A stretch of 35,958 nucleotides of DNA from a virus. The notes under the pieces were generated by a model, which saw only the letters and a list, made by a program, of their open reading frames with translations, had not been told where the DNA came from and made no database searches. The translations under genes were made by a program, and so were the position numbers. The DNA lies in the IMG/VR virus record IMGVR_UViG_3300028800_000216, positions 1 through 35,958 of that record; one strand, 5' to 3'. Positions 1 to 6,526 of the stretch are shown piece after piece (the stretch's first letter is position 1; the number at the start of each line of letters is the position of its first letter).

Positions 1-119
1 ATGGCTCCTTGGGCTCCAGTAAGCCTTGTCCGGTGTGTCACGAAGCTCTTAAGGTTTCTAATATTAGAACCGTCTATTATATAGACGGAAATAGCGTAGC
101 AAGACAGGATATTAGTTAA
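1..119 (+). CDS. C-terminal end of a deaminase-like zinc protein (partial)
   Basis: The reading frame is open from the window edge and ends with TAA at 117-119, leaving about 38 residues. The visible part holds SKPCPVC followed by an IRTVYYID segment. A PCxxC zinc-binding pair followed by a hydrophobic strand is the arrangement in cytidine/deoxycytidylate deaminases, where the two cysteines hold the catalytic zinc. The upstream H(C)xE half would lie outside the window, so the family call rests on one motif and its spacing. A dCMP deaminase would fit the dUTPase encoded at 7277-7729, since both feed dUMP to thymidylate synthesis. That link is inference. Confidence 0.45.
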   Translation, partial: GSLGSSKPCPVCHEALKVSNIRTVYYIDGNSVARQDIS

Positions 120-121
120 TT

Positions 122-280
122 ATGAATAAGTATATTTTACAGCAATACAACGATCAATATGGACGGTGGGACGATCATTTCACTTTTTATGAATTAGAAC
201 GGCTAGATGATATTTTGAAGTCGCATAGAGCAAATGAGTGGCGTGGCTATAGAGTAGTTCAAATAGTGGTACAGAAATAA
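122..280 (+). CDS. Small hypothetical protein, 52 residues
   Basis: ATG at 122 follows the previous stop by two bases and the frame ends with TAA at 278-280, directly abutting the ATG of the next gene at 281. The product begins MNKYILQQYNDQYGRWDDHF and is rich in aromatic and charged residues, with no membrane segment or cysteine motif. The tight packing on both sides supports a translated gene in the same operon as the HAD phosphatase. I do not recognise a family and assign no function. Confidence 0.55.
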   Translation: MNKYILQQYNDQYGRWDDHFTFYELERLDDILKSHRANEWRGYRVVQIVVQK

Positions 281-823
281 ATGAAAGTAATTTTTTTAGA
301 TTTCGATGGAGTTCTCAATTCTGCAGCATCTTTTATGCTGGAAAGCCGCATTCGAAAGGAACATCCCATGGCCGACGATCTTCCACCGGTTAATGAAACG
401 CTTTGCAGGGTCTGTACGTCCAATTTTAGACATATTTTGGATGAAGTGCCGGATGCAAAGATCGTAATCTCCAGCACTTGGAGACAATTGTTTGATTTGG
501 ACTGGCTCAAGGCAAAGTTATCAGAATACGGTATTGATTCCACTCGTGTGATTGACGTAACGCCGTCTTTGCGCGTTCGCATGAGCCAGTACGCCGAGCG
601 CGGAGAGGAAATTAAGGCATGGATGGATGCACACCCAGAAGTAACTAACTATGTGATTTTAGATGACAATTATATTGGCCCTCCATATCAAGAGAATCAC
701 ATTGAAGCTGGCCCTAACTTTGTAAAGAGTACCTGGAACGTAGGTCTAACCTTGACTTTAGCGGTTGAAGCTGTTAAAATTCTTGATGGGAAGGACAGAA
801 GTATGCGGTTGGGATTGGAATAA
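281..823 (+). CDS. HAD-superfamily phosphatase, RNA-repair-associated type (copy 1)
   Basis: The 180-residue product opens MKVIFLDFDGVLN. This is HAD motif I, with the nucleophile and general-acid aspartates at D7 and D9. Motif II is VISSTWR near residue 65, and the acidic motif is VILDDN near 125. This compact layout (DFDGVLN, ISS-WR, DDN) resembles the HAD domain found in so-called Swiss Army Knife RNA repair proteins. Such enzymes are predicted to remove phosphates from nucleic-acid ends or nucleotides; the substrate here is unknown. A second, shorter paralogue lies at 5755-6201, and a polynucleotide kinase/phosphatase and RNA ligase lie between them. The start is fixed by direct abutment to the preceding stop. 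The end overlaps alternative upstream starts of the next gene. Confidence 0.8.
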   Translation: MKVIFLDFDGVLNSAASFMLESRIRKEHPMADDLPPVNETLCRVCTSNFRHILDEVPDAKIVISSTWRQLFDLDWLKAKLSEYGIDSTRVIDVTPSLRVRMSQYAERGEEIKAWMDAHPEVTNYVILDDNYIGPPYQENHIEAGPNFVKSTWNVGLTLTLAVEAVKILDGKDRSMRLGLE

Positions 824-824
824 A

Positions 825-1010
825 GTGAAGAAAAGCCAAGTAGTTGATGAAATTGTTAGTGTTATTAAAGATACAATTTTATTGTCAGAAAAAGATATGG
901 CAACCGCTATTCTACATAAACTAGAAAAATTGGGAATGAAAGCGCCTAATAGATTTAAATGTGACTGCAATATCTGTAGAGATTGTAGTTGGGAGGATGA
1001 AAATGCTTGA
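825..1010 (+). CDS. Small cysteine-rich protein, 61 residues
   Basis: The frame is open from a TTG at 765, inside the HAD gene, but the most economical start is the GTG at 825. It follows the HAD stop at once and has a purine-rich GGGATTGGA upstream. The N-terminal two thirds looks helical (VDEIVSVIKDTILLSEKD). The C-terminal end has four cysteines in CDCNICRDC, which could bind a metal. It ends with TGA at 1008-1010 and overlaps the next start at 1003. No family is recognised. The start is uncertain: TTG 765 and ATG 786 are alternatives. Confidence 0.5.
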   Translation: MKKSQVVDEIVSVIKDTILLSEKDMATAILHKLEKLGMKAPNRFKCDCNICRDCSWEDENA

Positions 1011-1311
1011 TTTAGAAAAAGCCAGACAGGAATTAAGTGAAAAGAATCTGGACCAGATTCAAAAAGAAACGGCAATCACCTGGGCCTCCAGAGCCGGGGT
1101 TAGTTTTCAGAACTGTCTAGCCGCAGAAGATTTGCTTAAGGCGGTCACATGCTTCTCCATTGGTCAGGAATATTTTCACGAAGCATTAGAGCATGCGGCT
1201 CTTGTAGAAGGCGAAGACGTGCTATCGGCCCTTAAACAAGAATTGATGCCTTATCAAGAAAAGGCTGCTGAGTATATAGATAATACTTTTAAGAAAGAAA
1301 GCGCTGTTTGA
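1003..1311 (+). CDS. Hypothetical helical protein, 102 residues
   Basis: ATG at 1003 is preceded by a strong ribosome-binding site, GGGAGG at 991-996, six bases upstream. This is preferred over the in-frame starts at 961 and 997. The product (MLDLEKARQELSEK...) is predicted almost entirely alpha-helical, with alternating acidic and hydrophobic residues and no membrane segment. It resembles small four-helix phage proteins of unknown role. It overlaps the preceding gene by eight bases and ends with TGA at 1309-1311. No function is assigned. Confidence 0.65.
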   Translation: MLDLEKARQELSEKNLDQIQKETAITWASRAGVSFQNCLAAEDLLKAVTCFSIGQEYFHEALEHAALVEGEDVLSALKQELMPYQEKAAEYIDNTFKKESAV

Positions 1312-1340
1312 AAGATAGAAAAATCTTTAAAGGAGAAATA

Positions 1341-1688
1341 ATGAAGAAGAAACAGAAAAAGAGTAAAGTATCTACACATGCCAAAGTTCTTGGATTTTAT
1401 GTAGCGCTGGGTTTTGGTGTTCTCATTTATACATTGTTGCCAGTTAAGCCTCACTATAAGGTCGGACAATGCTACGCACACTTTTACAAGGCCACCGAGT
1501 CTTGGGAAAAAGATCAATACTCTATCTACAGGATTTTGGCGATTGGTAAGACGAATTATCAAACACAGCTTTGTCTGTTTAAGGGCGAATGTGCAAAGCC
1601 ATTTGATTCCTCAAAGATCAGTTTTACAGAGGGATTCGGAGAGTTTGAACGATATAATAATAAATCAGTTTCTTGTCCCACTAATTAA
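1341..1688 (+). CDS. Hypothetical single-pass membrane protein, 115 residues
   Basis: The start at ATG 1341 follows AAAGGAGAAATA, a good Shine-Dalgarno sequence. The product has a very basic N-terminus (MKKKQKKSK) and then one hydrophobic segment at about residues 16-36 (VLGFYVALGFGVLIYTLLPV). This suggests an N-in, C-out signal-anchor topology. The outer part carries four cysteines, which could pair in the periplasm. It lies in a run of small plus-strand genes, and the next gene also has one membrane segment. I do not recognise a family. Membrane-localised early phage proteins often act in superinfection exclusion or envelope modification, but nothing here shows that directly. Confidence 0.65.
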   Translation: MKKKQKKSKVSTHAKVLGFYVALGFGVLIYTLLPVKPHYKVGQCYAHFYKATESWEKDQYSIYRILAIGKTNYQTQLCLFKGECAKPFDSSKISFTEGFGEFERYNNKSVSCPTN

Positions 1689-1697
1689 GGAGAAAGT

Positions 1698-1910
1698 ATG
1701 AAGTACGCAGAAGCACTGAATCACGTTAACGCGTTTTTACACGCACCCTACCACGCAGCGGTTGCTGCTTTGGTATTCCTATCCGTTCTTTGGTATGTCA
1801 TTTATCGTCAATATGATAATGATGCCCCAAAGAAGGCGAAGCGTGAGCCTAAGCCTTCCAAGGCGCGAAAGAGTTCACGAAAAGGAAAATCCAAGAAATC
1901 GAGGCGGTAA
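1698..1910 (+). CDS. Hypothetical membrane protein with basic tail, 70 residues
   Basis: ATG at 1698 follows AAGGAGAAAGT. One hydrophobic segment (about residues 20-38, AAVAALVFLSVLWYVIY) is followed by a strongly basic C-terminal tail rich in Lys, Arg and Ser (KAKREPKPSKARKSSRKGK). The tail would lie in the cytoplasm and could contact nucleic acid or the membrane surface. The stop at 1908-1910 abuts the next ATG at 1911. No homologue is recognised and the function is unknown. Confidence 0.6.
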   Translation: MKYAEALNHVNAFLHAPYHAAVAALVFLSVLWYVIYRQYDNDAPKKAKREPKPSKARKSSRKGKSKKSRR

Positions 1911-2078
1911 ATGAAACGCTCCGAAATGCTACGTATTATATGGGAGGCAATCAACGAATTGGAAGATGCCGACCATATCTTGAAGCGCATTGAGGATGCA
2001 GGAATGTTGCCGCCTGACAACGAAGAAGGATACGAACACGGATTGAATAATCATAAATGGGAACCAGAAAATGAGTAA
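1911..2078 (+). CDS. Small hypothetical acidic protein, 55 residues
   Basis: ATG 1911 directly follows the stop of the preceding gene. The frame closes with TAA at 2076-2078 and overlaps the first eight bases of the HNH gene. The product (MKRSEMLRIIWEAINELEDA...) is helical at the N-terminus and acidic at the C-terminus, with no known domain. The overlap arrangement supports translation as part of the operon. Confidence 0.5.
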   Translation: MKRSEMLRIIWEAINELEDADHILKRIEDAGMLPPDNEEGYEHGLNNHKWEPENE

Positions 2079-2568
2079 GACCATACCATTATCTCAAGGT
2101 TACGAAGCAACTGTAGATGATGAAGATTTTGAATATTTAAATCAATTTAAATGGAATGTCAGAATTGTTTATGGTACGCAATATGCTAAGAGAAATATAA
2201 CAACCGCAATAGGCAAGAAAACTACAGTAAATATGCATCGAGAAATTATGAAGGCTCCAAAGAATTTTATGATAGACCATGTCAACGGTAATGGATTGGA
2301 CAATAGAAAAGAAAATCTTAGAATATCTACTAGATCTCAAAATTTAATGAATTCCAAAAAACCCAGTAACGGAAAAACATCGCAGTACAAAGGAGTTTGT
2401 TTAAATAAACAAACTTCAAATCATAAAAAGTGTTGGAGAGCAGAAATTAAGTTAAATAAAAAATCTATTTTCTTAGGTTATTTTTATAGTGAAAAGGAGG
2501 CTGCTTTGGCATACAATAATGCTGCCAAGATGTATTTTGGTGCATTTGCTAAAATAAATGAGATTTAA
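2071..2568 (+). CDS. HNH homing-type endonuclease with AP2 DNA-binding domain
   Basis: The 165-residue product has an N-terminal strand-rich segment (IPLSQGYEATVDDEDFEYL). A central HNH nuclease core follows: MHREIM, then IDHVNGNGLDNRKENLRI near residues 69-90. At the C-terminus is an AP2/ERF-like DNA-binding domain, YKGV at about 108 and then WRAEI, LGYF, EKEAALAYN and FGAFAKIN. HNH plus AP2 is a well-known architecture of free-standing mobile endonucleases in phages and plastids. It cuts DNA to promote its own spread. The gene sits between two unrelated genes with a start overlapping the gene before it and a stop abutting the kinase gene, so it may be an insertion into the operon. Confidence 0.88.
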   Translation: MSKTIPLSQGYEATVDDEDFEYLNQFKWNVRIVYGTQYAKRNITTAIGKKTTVNMHREIMKAPKNFMIDHVNGNGLDNRKENLRISTRSQNLMNSKKPSNGKTSQYKGVCLNKQTSNHKKCWRAEIKLNKKSIFLGYFYSEKEAALAYNNAAKMYFGAFAKINEI

Positions 2569-3435
2569 ATGAAGCAATTAATTTTAGTTGTAGGGCCTCC
2601 AGGGGCCGGGAAAAGCAGTTTAGCAAAAGAATACGTAAATAAAAAATATGTTCGTATTAGCCAAGACGTTGATGGAAGAGAACACCTGCACAAATTTGAT
2701 ATGGCCATTTTAGATAATAAGGATGTTTTTGTAGATCGTCTTAATTTCACTAAGCAACAGCGTTCCCGATATCTTGATTTGGCCAAGAAAAATGGCTATA
2801 CCACCAAAATTATCGTACTACATGAATCCCATGAAACCTGTCTAAACCGTTGCCTTGCTCGACAAGGCCATGAAACCATTAAAGATGAAACTGCAGCTAA
2901 GAGCGCACTCAATATGTTCTTTTCCAAATATGAACGCGTTCAGGACGATGAGGCTGATTCTGTAGAACGTAGGTGGCCAGAAGGCCCAAAGATCCCGGCT
3001 GTTTATTCTGACTTGGACGGAACTCTATGCGACGTTGCCCATCGGCGCCATTTCGTTCGAAGACCGCAAGGCGAACGAAAGGATTGGAATGGATTTTTCC
3101 AAGCCATGTCGGAAGACCCAGTTAATCAGCCGGTAATGCAAGTTTTAAAGAAATTGAGCCCTACTTATCAGATCGTGTACTGTTCGGGACGCCCTGACAA
3201 TTATAGACAAGCGACACTAGATTGGCTTGAGAAGAATGAAGCCCCACAGGGTCCGTTGTTTATGCGTTTGCGCAACGATCAAAGGCCCGATAACGTCGTG
3301 AAGGAGAATCTGCTTGATTTCGAAGTGCTAACTCGCTATGATTTGTTTTTTTGCTTAGACGATCGCGATCAAGTTATCAAGATGCTTAGAGGCAGAGGGT
3401 TTACGGTTTTCCAAGTTGCGTATGGAGATTTTTAA
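2569..3435 (+). CDS. pseT: Polynucleotide kinase 5'-kinase / 3'-phosphatase (T4 PseT-like)
   Basis: The 288-residue product has the two-domain order of T4 polynucleotide kinase. The N-terminal P-loop kinase has Walker A GPPGAGKS at residues 9-16, then SQD near 33 and the DR of VDRLNF near 56. The C-terminal HAD phosphatase has motif I DLDGTLCDV with aspartates at 148 and 150, then YCSGRPD near 205 and CLDDRD near 266. Such enzymes heal broken RNA or DNA ends by adding a 5'-phosphate and removing a 3'-phosphate or cyclic phosphate. In T4 this reverses host anticodon-nuclease damage. The RNA ligase gene starts three bases downstream, giving a healing-and-sealing pair. Length matches the T4 enzyme (about 300). 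The start abuts the preceding stop. Confidence 0.93.
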   Translation: MKQLILVVGPPGAGKSSLAKEYVNKKYVRISQDVDGREHLHKFDMAILDNKDVFVDRLNFTKQQRSRYLDLAKKNGYTTKIIVLHESHETCLNRCLARQGHETIKDETAAKSALNMFFSKYERVQDDEADSVERRWPEGPKIPAVYSDLDGTLCDVAHRRHFVRRPQGERKDWNGFFQAMSEDPVNQPVMQVLKKLSPTYQIVYCSGRPDNYRQATLDWLEKNEAPQGPLFMRLRNDQRPDNVVKENLLDFEVLTRYDLFFCLDDRDQVIKMLRGRGFTVFQVAYGDF

Positions 3436-3437
3436 AT

Positions 3438-4637
3438 ATGTTTGAATATCTGCCGAAGTGGGAGCGAGCTGCTAAAAAAGAAGAAACTCTTGCGCCAAAA
3501 CAAGAAGAGACACAAGACGGCAGTCTTTTTAAGGTTCCTCTTACCACTATTATAAAAGTAGAAAAATGTCCTAATTCTGATCGTTTAGATTTAGTCCATG
3601 TATACGGATTTCAGGTCGTTACGCAGCGAGATAGGTATAAGGTCGATGACAAGGTAATCTATATTCCGATCGATTCTATCCTCCCCAATTGGCTAGAGTC
3701 GCAAATTTTCCCCGAAGGCAGTAAAATTACTATTAAAAAAAGTCGCGTGCGCCAGATTCGTATTCGTAAAGTGGCCTCTCAGGGAATGGTCATTGATCCT
3801 GTAGATGTAATCTCTAAGGTTAATCCAGAATATTTAGTTTTAGAACAGGACTTGTCAACTATTTTGGGTGTTACTAAGTACGAACCTCAATGGAGTGGCA
3901 AAACTGGTACTAAGCAGCAAACTCCACGTAATAAGCCCAAGGAGAACCCTCGTTTTCATAAATACGGCGGTATCGACAATATTAAGTGGTATCCGACTTT
4001 TTTTGACGAAAAAGAGGTTGTCATTCAGGAAAAGGTCCATGGCTCGAATTGCCGTGCCTCTTACGCACGCTCCGTGCCAAATACCCTTTGGAAGAAGCTC
4101 CTCAAGCTAATTGGTCGCCTTCCGGCATACGAATATTGCTATGGAAGCAATAATGTCCAATTACAGCATCGTCCTGGAAATACCGGATTTTACGGTAGAG
4201 ATGTATATAAGGACGTTCTAGACAAGGTTGATGCCTTTAGCAAGCTTAAACCTGGAGAAACCATCTACGGCGAACTCATTGGACCTGGTATTCAGAAAGG
4301 TTATGGATACGGGCATAATTCCCATCATTTCGTTCTTTTTGATGTCAAGGTTGAAAAAGAAGATGGTTCTCAGGAATATCTAGACCCTGAGAAGGCAGAG
4401 GCATACGCCCAAGAGCGCGGATTTGACTTCGTACCCGTTCTATATAGGGGTGTTTTTAATGCAGAACTGGCCAAGACGCTCTCCATTGGACCTAGCGTCT
4501 ACTGTCCTACCGAAAAAGTTAGAGAGGGCATCGTAATTAAGGCTAGAACCGAATATTCAAACGCGTCAAGCAAGAAGGCGCTTAAGCTGATCTCTGAAGC
4601 GTATTTAGATGATTTTTCGAATACGGACAATCATTGA
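3438..4637 (+). CDS. RNA ligase, DRB0094/Rnl5-like, with N-terminal OB-type domain
   Basis: The 399-residue product carries the nucleotidyltransferase motifs of ATP-dependent ligases. Motif I is EKVHGSN with the predicted adenylylated lysine at K199, motif III is IYGELIGPG near 282, and motif IV is REGIVIKA near 358. The N-terminal 150 residues hold a distinct strand-rich domain (ITTIIKVEKCPNSDRLDLVHVYG as a whole region near 36-58, then VIYIPIDSILP). This is typical of the Deinococcus DRB0094-type RNA ligase (Rnl5), which seals 3'-OH/5'-phosphate nicks opposite DNA or RNA. It follows the kinase/phosphatase gene by three bases, so the two enzymes probably act in sequence on broken RNA. The family assignment is from remembered motif layout, not a search. 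Confidence 0.85.
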   Translation: MFEYLPKWERAAKKEETLAPKQEETQDGSLFKVPLTTIIKVEKCPNSDRLDLVHVYGFQVVTQRDRYKVDDKVIYIPIDSILPNWLESQIFPEGSKITIKKSRVRQIRIRKVASQGMVIDPVDVISKVNPEYLVLEQDLSTILGVTKYEPQWSGKTGTKQQTPRNKPKENPRFHKYGGIDNIKWYPTFFDEKEVVIQEKVHGSNCRASYARSVPNTLWKKLLKLIGRLPAYEYCYGSNNVQLQHRPGNTGFYGRDVYKDVLDKVDAFSKLKPGETIYGELIGPGIQKGYGYGHNSHHFVLFDVKVEKEDGSQEYLDPEKAEAYAQERGFDFVPVLYRGVFNAELAKTLSIGPSVYCPTEKVREGIVIKARTEYSNASSKKALKLISEAYLDDFSNTDNH

Positions 4638-4638
4638 T

Positions 4639-5010
4639 ATGGAAATACGTAAAGGATTAAAATTAATAATTGCAGGTTCTCGTGATATATGGTTAAAACA
4701 CGACGAACTATTTGAAATCATTGATAAGTTTGGTATCTTATATGAAATCGATGAAATTGTTTCAGGATGTGCATCTGGTATCGATTCTAGCGCCATAGAA
4801 TTTGCCGTTCGCTATAAAATACCTTTGAAACGTTTTGAGGCCAATTGGGATAAATATGGAAAACTTGCTGGGCCACGTAGGAATCTTGAAATGGCCACCT
4901 ATGCCGATGCTCTCCTATTGATTTGGGATGGCCGATCTCGGGGTAGTCTCAATATTAGAACTAGAATGAAGGGTATGGGAAAACAAATTTTTGAAGTTGT
5001 CAAGGAGTAA
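4639..5010 (+). CDS. SLOG-superfamily (YspA/DUF2493-like) nucleotide-binding protein
   Basis: The chosen start is ATG 4639, one base after the ligase stop; an in-frame ATG at 4609 lies inside the ligase gene. The 123-residue product shows the Rossmann-like signature of the family. It starts with LKLIIAGSRDI near residues 7-17, then VSGCASGIDSSAIEFA, then KYGKLAGPRRNLEMATYADALLLIW. The GSRD, SGxAxGID and AGPxRNxxM motifs match YspA/DprA-related SLOG domains. These bind nucleotides or nucleotide-derived ligands such as ADP-ribose compounds, and in bacteria are often tied to stress or phage conflict systems. The ligand here is unknown. Its position directly after RNA-repair genes suggests a role in the same response, which is inference. 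Confidence 0.75.
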   Translation: MEIRKGLKLIIAGSRDIWLKHDELFEIIDKFGILYEIDEIVSGCASGIDSSAIEFAVRYKIPLKRFEANWDKYGKLAGPRRNLEMATYADALLLIWDGRSRGSLNIRTRMKGMGKQIFEVVKE

Positions 5011-5014
5011 TGTA

Positions 5015-5185
5015 ATGTGTCAAATATGCATAAATATTGAAAATGGCCGTCTTACCGCAGAAGAAGCCCTTAGAGCTGCTAGGGAAATGGTTCTTACCAC
5101 AGAGGACGAATACAGCGAAGAAATGGAGCACTATTTAGATGTATTTGCCAAGCTTGAGGAAGAGGATGAAAAAAAGAATCCATAA
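5015..5185 (+). CDS. Small acidic hypothetical protein, 56 residues
   Basis: ATG 5015 has AAGGAG eight bases upstream, overlapping the end of the SLOG gene. The product starts MCQICINIENGRL, with a CxxC pair. The middle is helical (EEALRAAREMV) and the tail very acidic (KLEEEDEKKNP). The CxxC could be half of a metal site formed on dimerisation, as in small phage proteins of this type. It overlaps the small membrane-protein frame at 5166. No family name is given. Confidence 0.6.
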   Translation: MCQICINIENGRLTAEEALRAAREMVLTTEDEYSEEMEHYLDVFAKLEEEDEKKNP

Positions 5186-5276
5186 TAATAAGCAAAACGT
5201 TTTACAAAGTATATTTTTAGCTGTAGTATGGAGTGGTGTACTTTTGTTAATGTTACTTAATTTAGCTAATAAATAA
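5166..5276 (+). CDS. Very small membrane protein, 36 residues
   Basis: An overlooked short frame starts at ATG 5166, inside the end of the preceding gene, with GGAAGAGG just upstream. It ends with TAA at 5274-5276, whose last base is the A of the deformylase ATG. The product begins MKKRIHNNKQ and then has one hydrophobic segment (SIFLAVVWSGVLLLMLLNLA), so it would be a single-pass membrane peptide with a basic cytoplasmic end. The frame fills a gap that is otherwise empty, and the overlap on both sides is typical of this operon. Function unknown. Confidence 0.5.
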   Translation: MKKRIHNNKQNVLQSIFLAVVWSGVLLLMLLNLANK

Positions 5277-5758
5277 TGAATATTTTACGATTTCCTAATC
5301 CCTTTCTTACAACGGCCACCTACGAGGTCACCGTTTTTGGGGAAGAACTTAAAGTTCTATTAGATTCCATGTATGAATCTATGAAATCCAGCAAGGGCAT
5401 TGGGCTTGCCGCTAACCAGGTCGGACTGCTACACAAAGCTCTCGTCATGGACGGTCCCAATGGTAGATTGGATATCGTTAATCCTGTTATCGTTAACAAG
5501 TCGATCAAGCCAGCCAATACAAAAGAGGGTTGTCTGAGTTTCCCAGGTGAATTTGTGATTGTTCCTTCCAGAGTGGAATGGGTTCAGGTACAATATAAGA
5601 ACGAGAAAGGCGAAGAGAAAAACGTCATTCTAAAAGGATTGCATGCGGTTTGCTTGCAACATGAAATCGATCATTTGAATGGTAAAATATTCATGTCCGA
5701 TAAAAGTATTCCAAAGTATGAGCGTAAACGATTGGCCAAAAAATGGGGAATCAAATGA
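5276..5758 (+). CDS. def: Peptide deformylase
   Basis: The 160-residue product has all three conserved deformylase motifs: GIGLAANQ at residues 41-48, EGCLS at 84-88 with metal ligand C86, and HEIDH at 129-133 with metal ligands H129 and H133 and catalytic E130. It removes the formyl group from the N-terminal methionine of new proteins at the ribosome exit. The protein is slightly shorter than typical bacterial enzymes and lacks their long C-terminal helix, as is usual for phage versions. Phage deformylases are common in marine phages and are thought to favour processing of phage or photosynthetic proteins. The start overlaps the preceding stop (TAATG) and the end overlaps the next gene (ATGA). 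Confidence 0.93.
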   Translation: MNILRFPNPFLTTATYEVTVFGEELKVLLDSMYESMKSSKGIGLAANQVGLLHKALVMDGPNGRLDIVNPVIVNKSIKPANTKEGCLSFPGEFVIVPSRVEWVQVQYKNEKGEEKNVILKGLHAVCLQHEIDHLNGKIFMSDKSIPKYERKRLAKKWGIK

Positions 5759-6201
5759 AAGTTCTGTTCCTAGATTTCGACGGTGTCTTGAATCTTTATC
5801 CTAATCCTTCTAGAAATGGAAGTTTTGATAGGAACGCATGTATTAATCTAGAGATGCTTTTAAATCGACTTCCAGATTTGAAAATCGTAGTATCTAGTTC
5901 TTGGCGTACTTATGGGTTGGATGCGGTAAGAGATGTTCTAAAGTCAAATGGCATTGATCCACGCAGAGTCATCGATGTTACAGGCCATGAGGAAAGCAAG
6001 GATGATCGAGACCATAGAGGTTTTCAGGTAGAGTGTTGGCTTAAAAAGCACCCTAAGGTGAAATCATTTGCGATTGTTGATGATAATAGGGATTTCAAGC
6101 CATTGCATGATAAACTTGTTCAAACCAATAAGACTGTCGGTTTAACTCAGGCCAATGTAGAGAAATTGATGGATATTTTATCTAAACAGGAGAATGTATG
6201 A
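5755..6201 (+). CDS. HAD-superfamily phosphatase, RNA-repair-associated type (copy 2)
   Basis: The start ATG 5755 overlaps the deformylase stop in ATGA and has GGGGA upstream. It gives the same N-terminus as the paralogue at 281 (MKVLFLDFDGVLN). An in-frame ATG at 5743 is less likely. The 148-residue product has motif I aspartates in DFDGVLN, motif II VVSSSWR and the acidic motif AIVDDN. It also shares with copy 1 the segments GIDxxRVIDVT and HPxVxxxxIxDDN. These shared segments show duplication and divergence within one genome. Predicted role is phosphate removal from nucleotides or nucleic-acid ends; the substrate is unknown. Confidence 0.8.
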   Translation: MKVLFLDFDGVLNLYPNPSRNGSFDRNACINLEMLLNRLPDLKIVVSSSWRTYGLDAVRDVLKSNGIDPRRVIDVTGHEESKDDRDHRGFQVECWLKKHPKVKSFAIVDDNRDFKPLHDKLVQTNKTVGLTQANVEKLMDILSKQENV

Positions 6202-6356
6202 AAATCAATCTAAGTTGTGAAGAGTACAAGCCCACCACCAAGAGTGGACAAAAAGAAAAGTGTCACTGTAAGTATCTGAACAGAAATTTCAATAGGAACA
6301 TGAAGATTTATAATATGTTCATGAAAACGGTTGAGAAGCCTTCTAAAAAGAAGTAA
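6198..6356 (+). CDS. Small basic hypothetical protein, 52 residues
   Basis: ATG 6198 overlaps the HAD stop (ATGA). The frame ends with TAA at 6354-6356, sharing its last A with the next ATG. The product is strongly basic (MKINLSCEEYKPTTKSGQKE..., ending EKPSKKK) with a CHC motif near residue 26. Short basic phage proteins of this kind may bind nucleic acid, but no family is recognised. Confidence 0.5.
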   Translation: MKINLSCEEYKPTTKSGQKEKCHCKYLNRNFNRNMKIYNMFMKTVEKPSKKK

Positions 6357-6526
6357 TGAGTCGAACGTATCGAAAAGGTGGCAAAGGCCCGGGTTATGAA
6401 TACTGGAGCAAACGAGCCGGGAATAAGGACTGCCCTCTGCCTGGAAAGTTTTCTAAGAATAGAACGCACCGTTTAGAAAGAATAGAAAACAAGAAAACAG
6501 TAAAAAAGGAATCGGATGATGTTTAA
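6356..6526 (+). CDS. Small basic hypothetical protein, 56 residues
   Basis: ATG 6356 overlaps the preceding stop as TAATG, and TAA at 6524-6526 overlaps the next start at 6516. The product (MSRTYRKGGKGPGYEYWSKR...) is very basic and rich in Gly, Lys and Arg, with an aromatic GYEYW patch, and is probably unstructured in part. The Gly/Arg/Tyr-rich N-terminus suggests nucleic-acid contact. That is inference from composition only. Confidence 0.5.
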   Translation: MSRTYRKGGKGPGYEYWSKRAGNKDCPLPGKFSKNRTHRLERIENKKTVKKESDDV

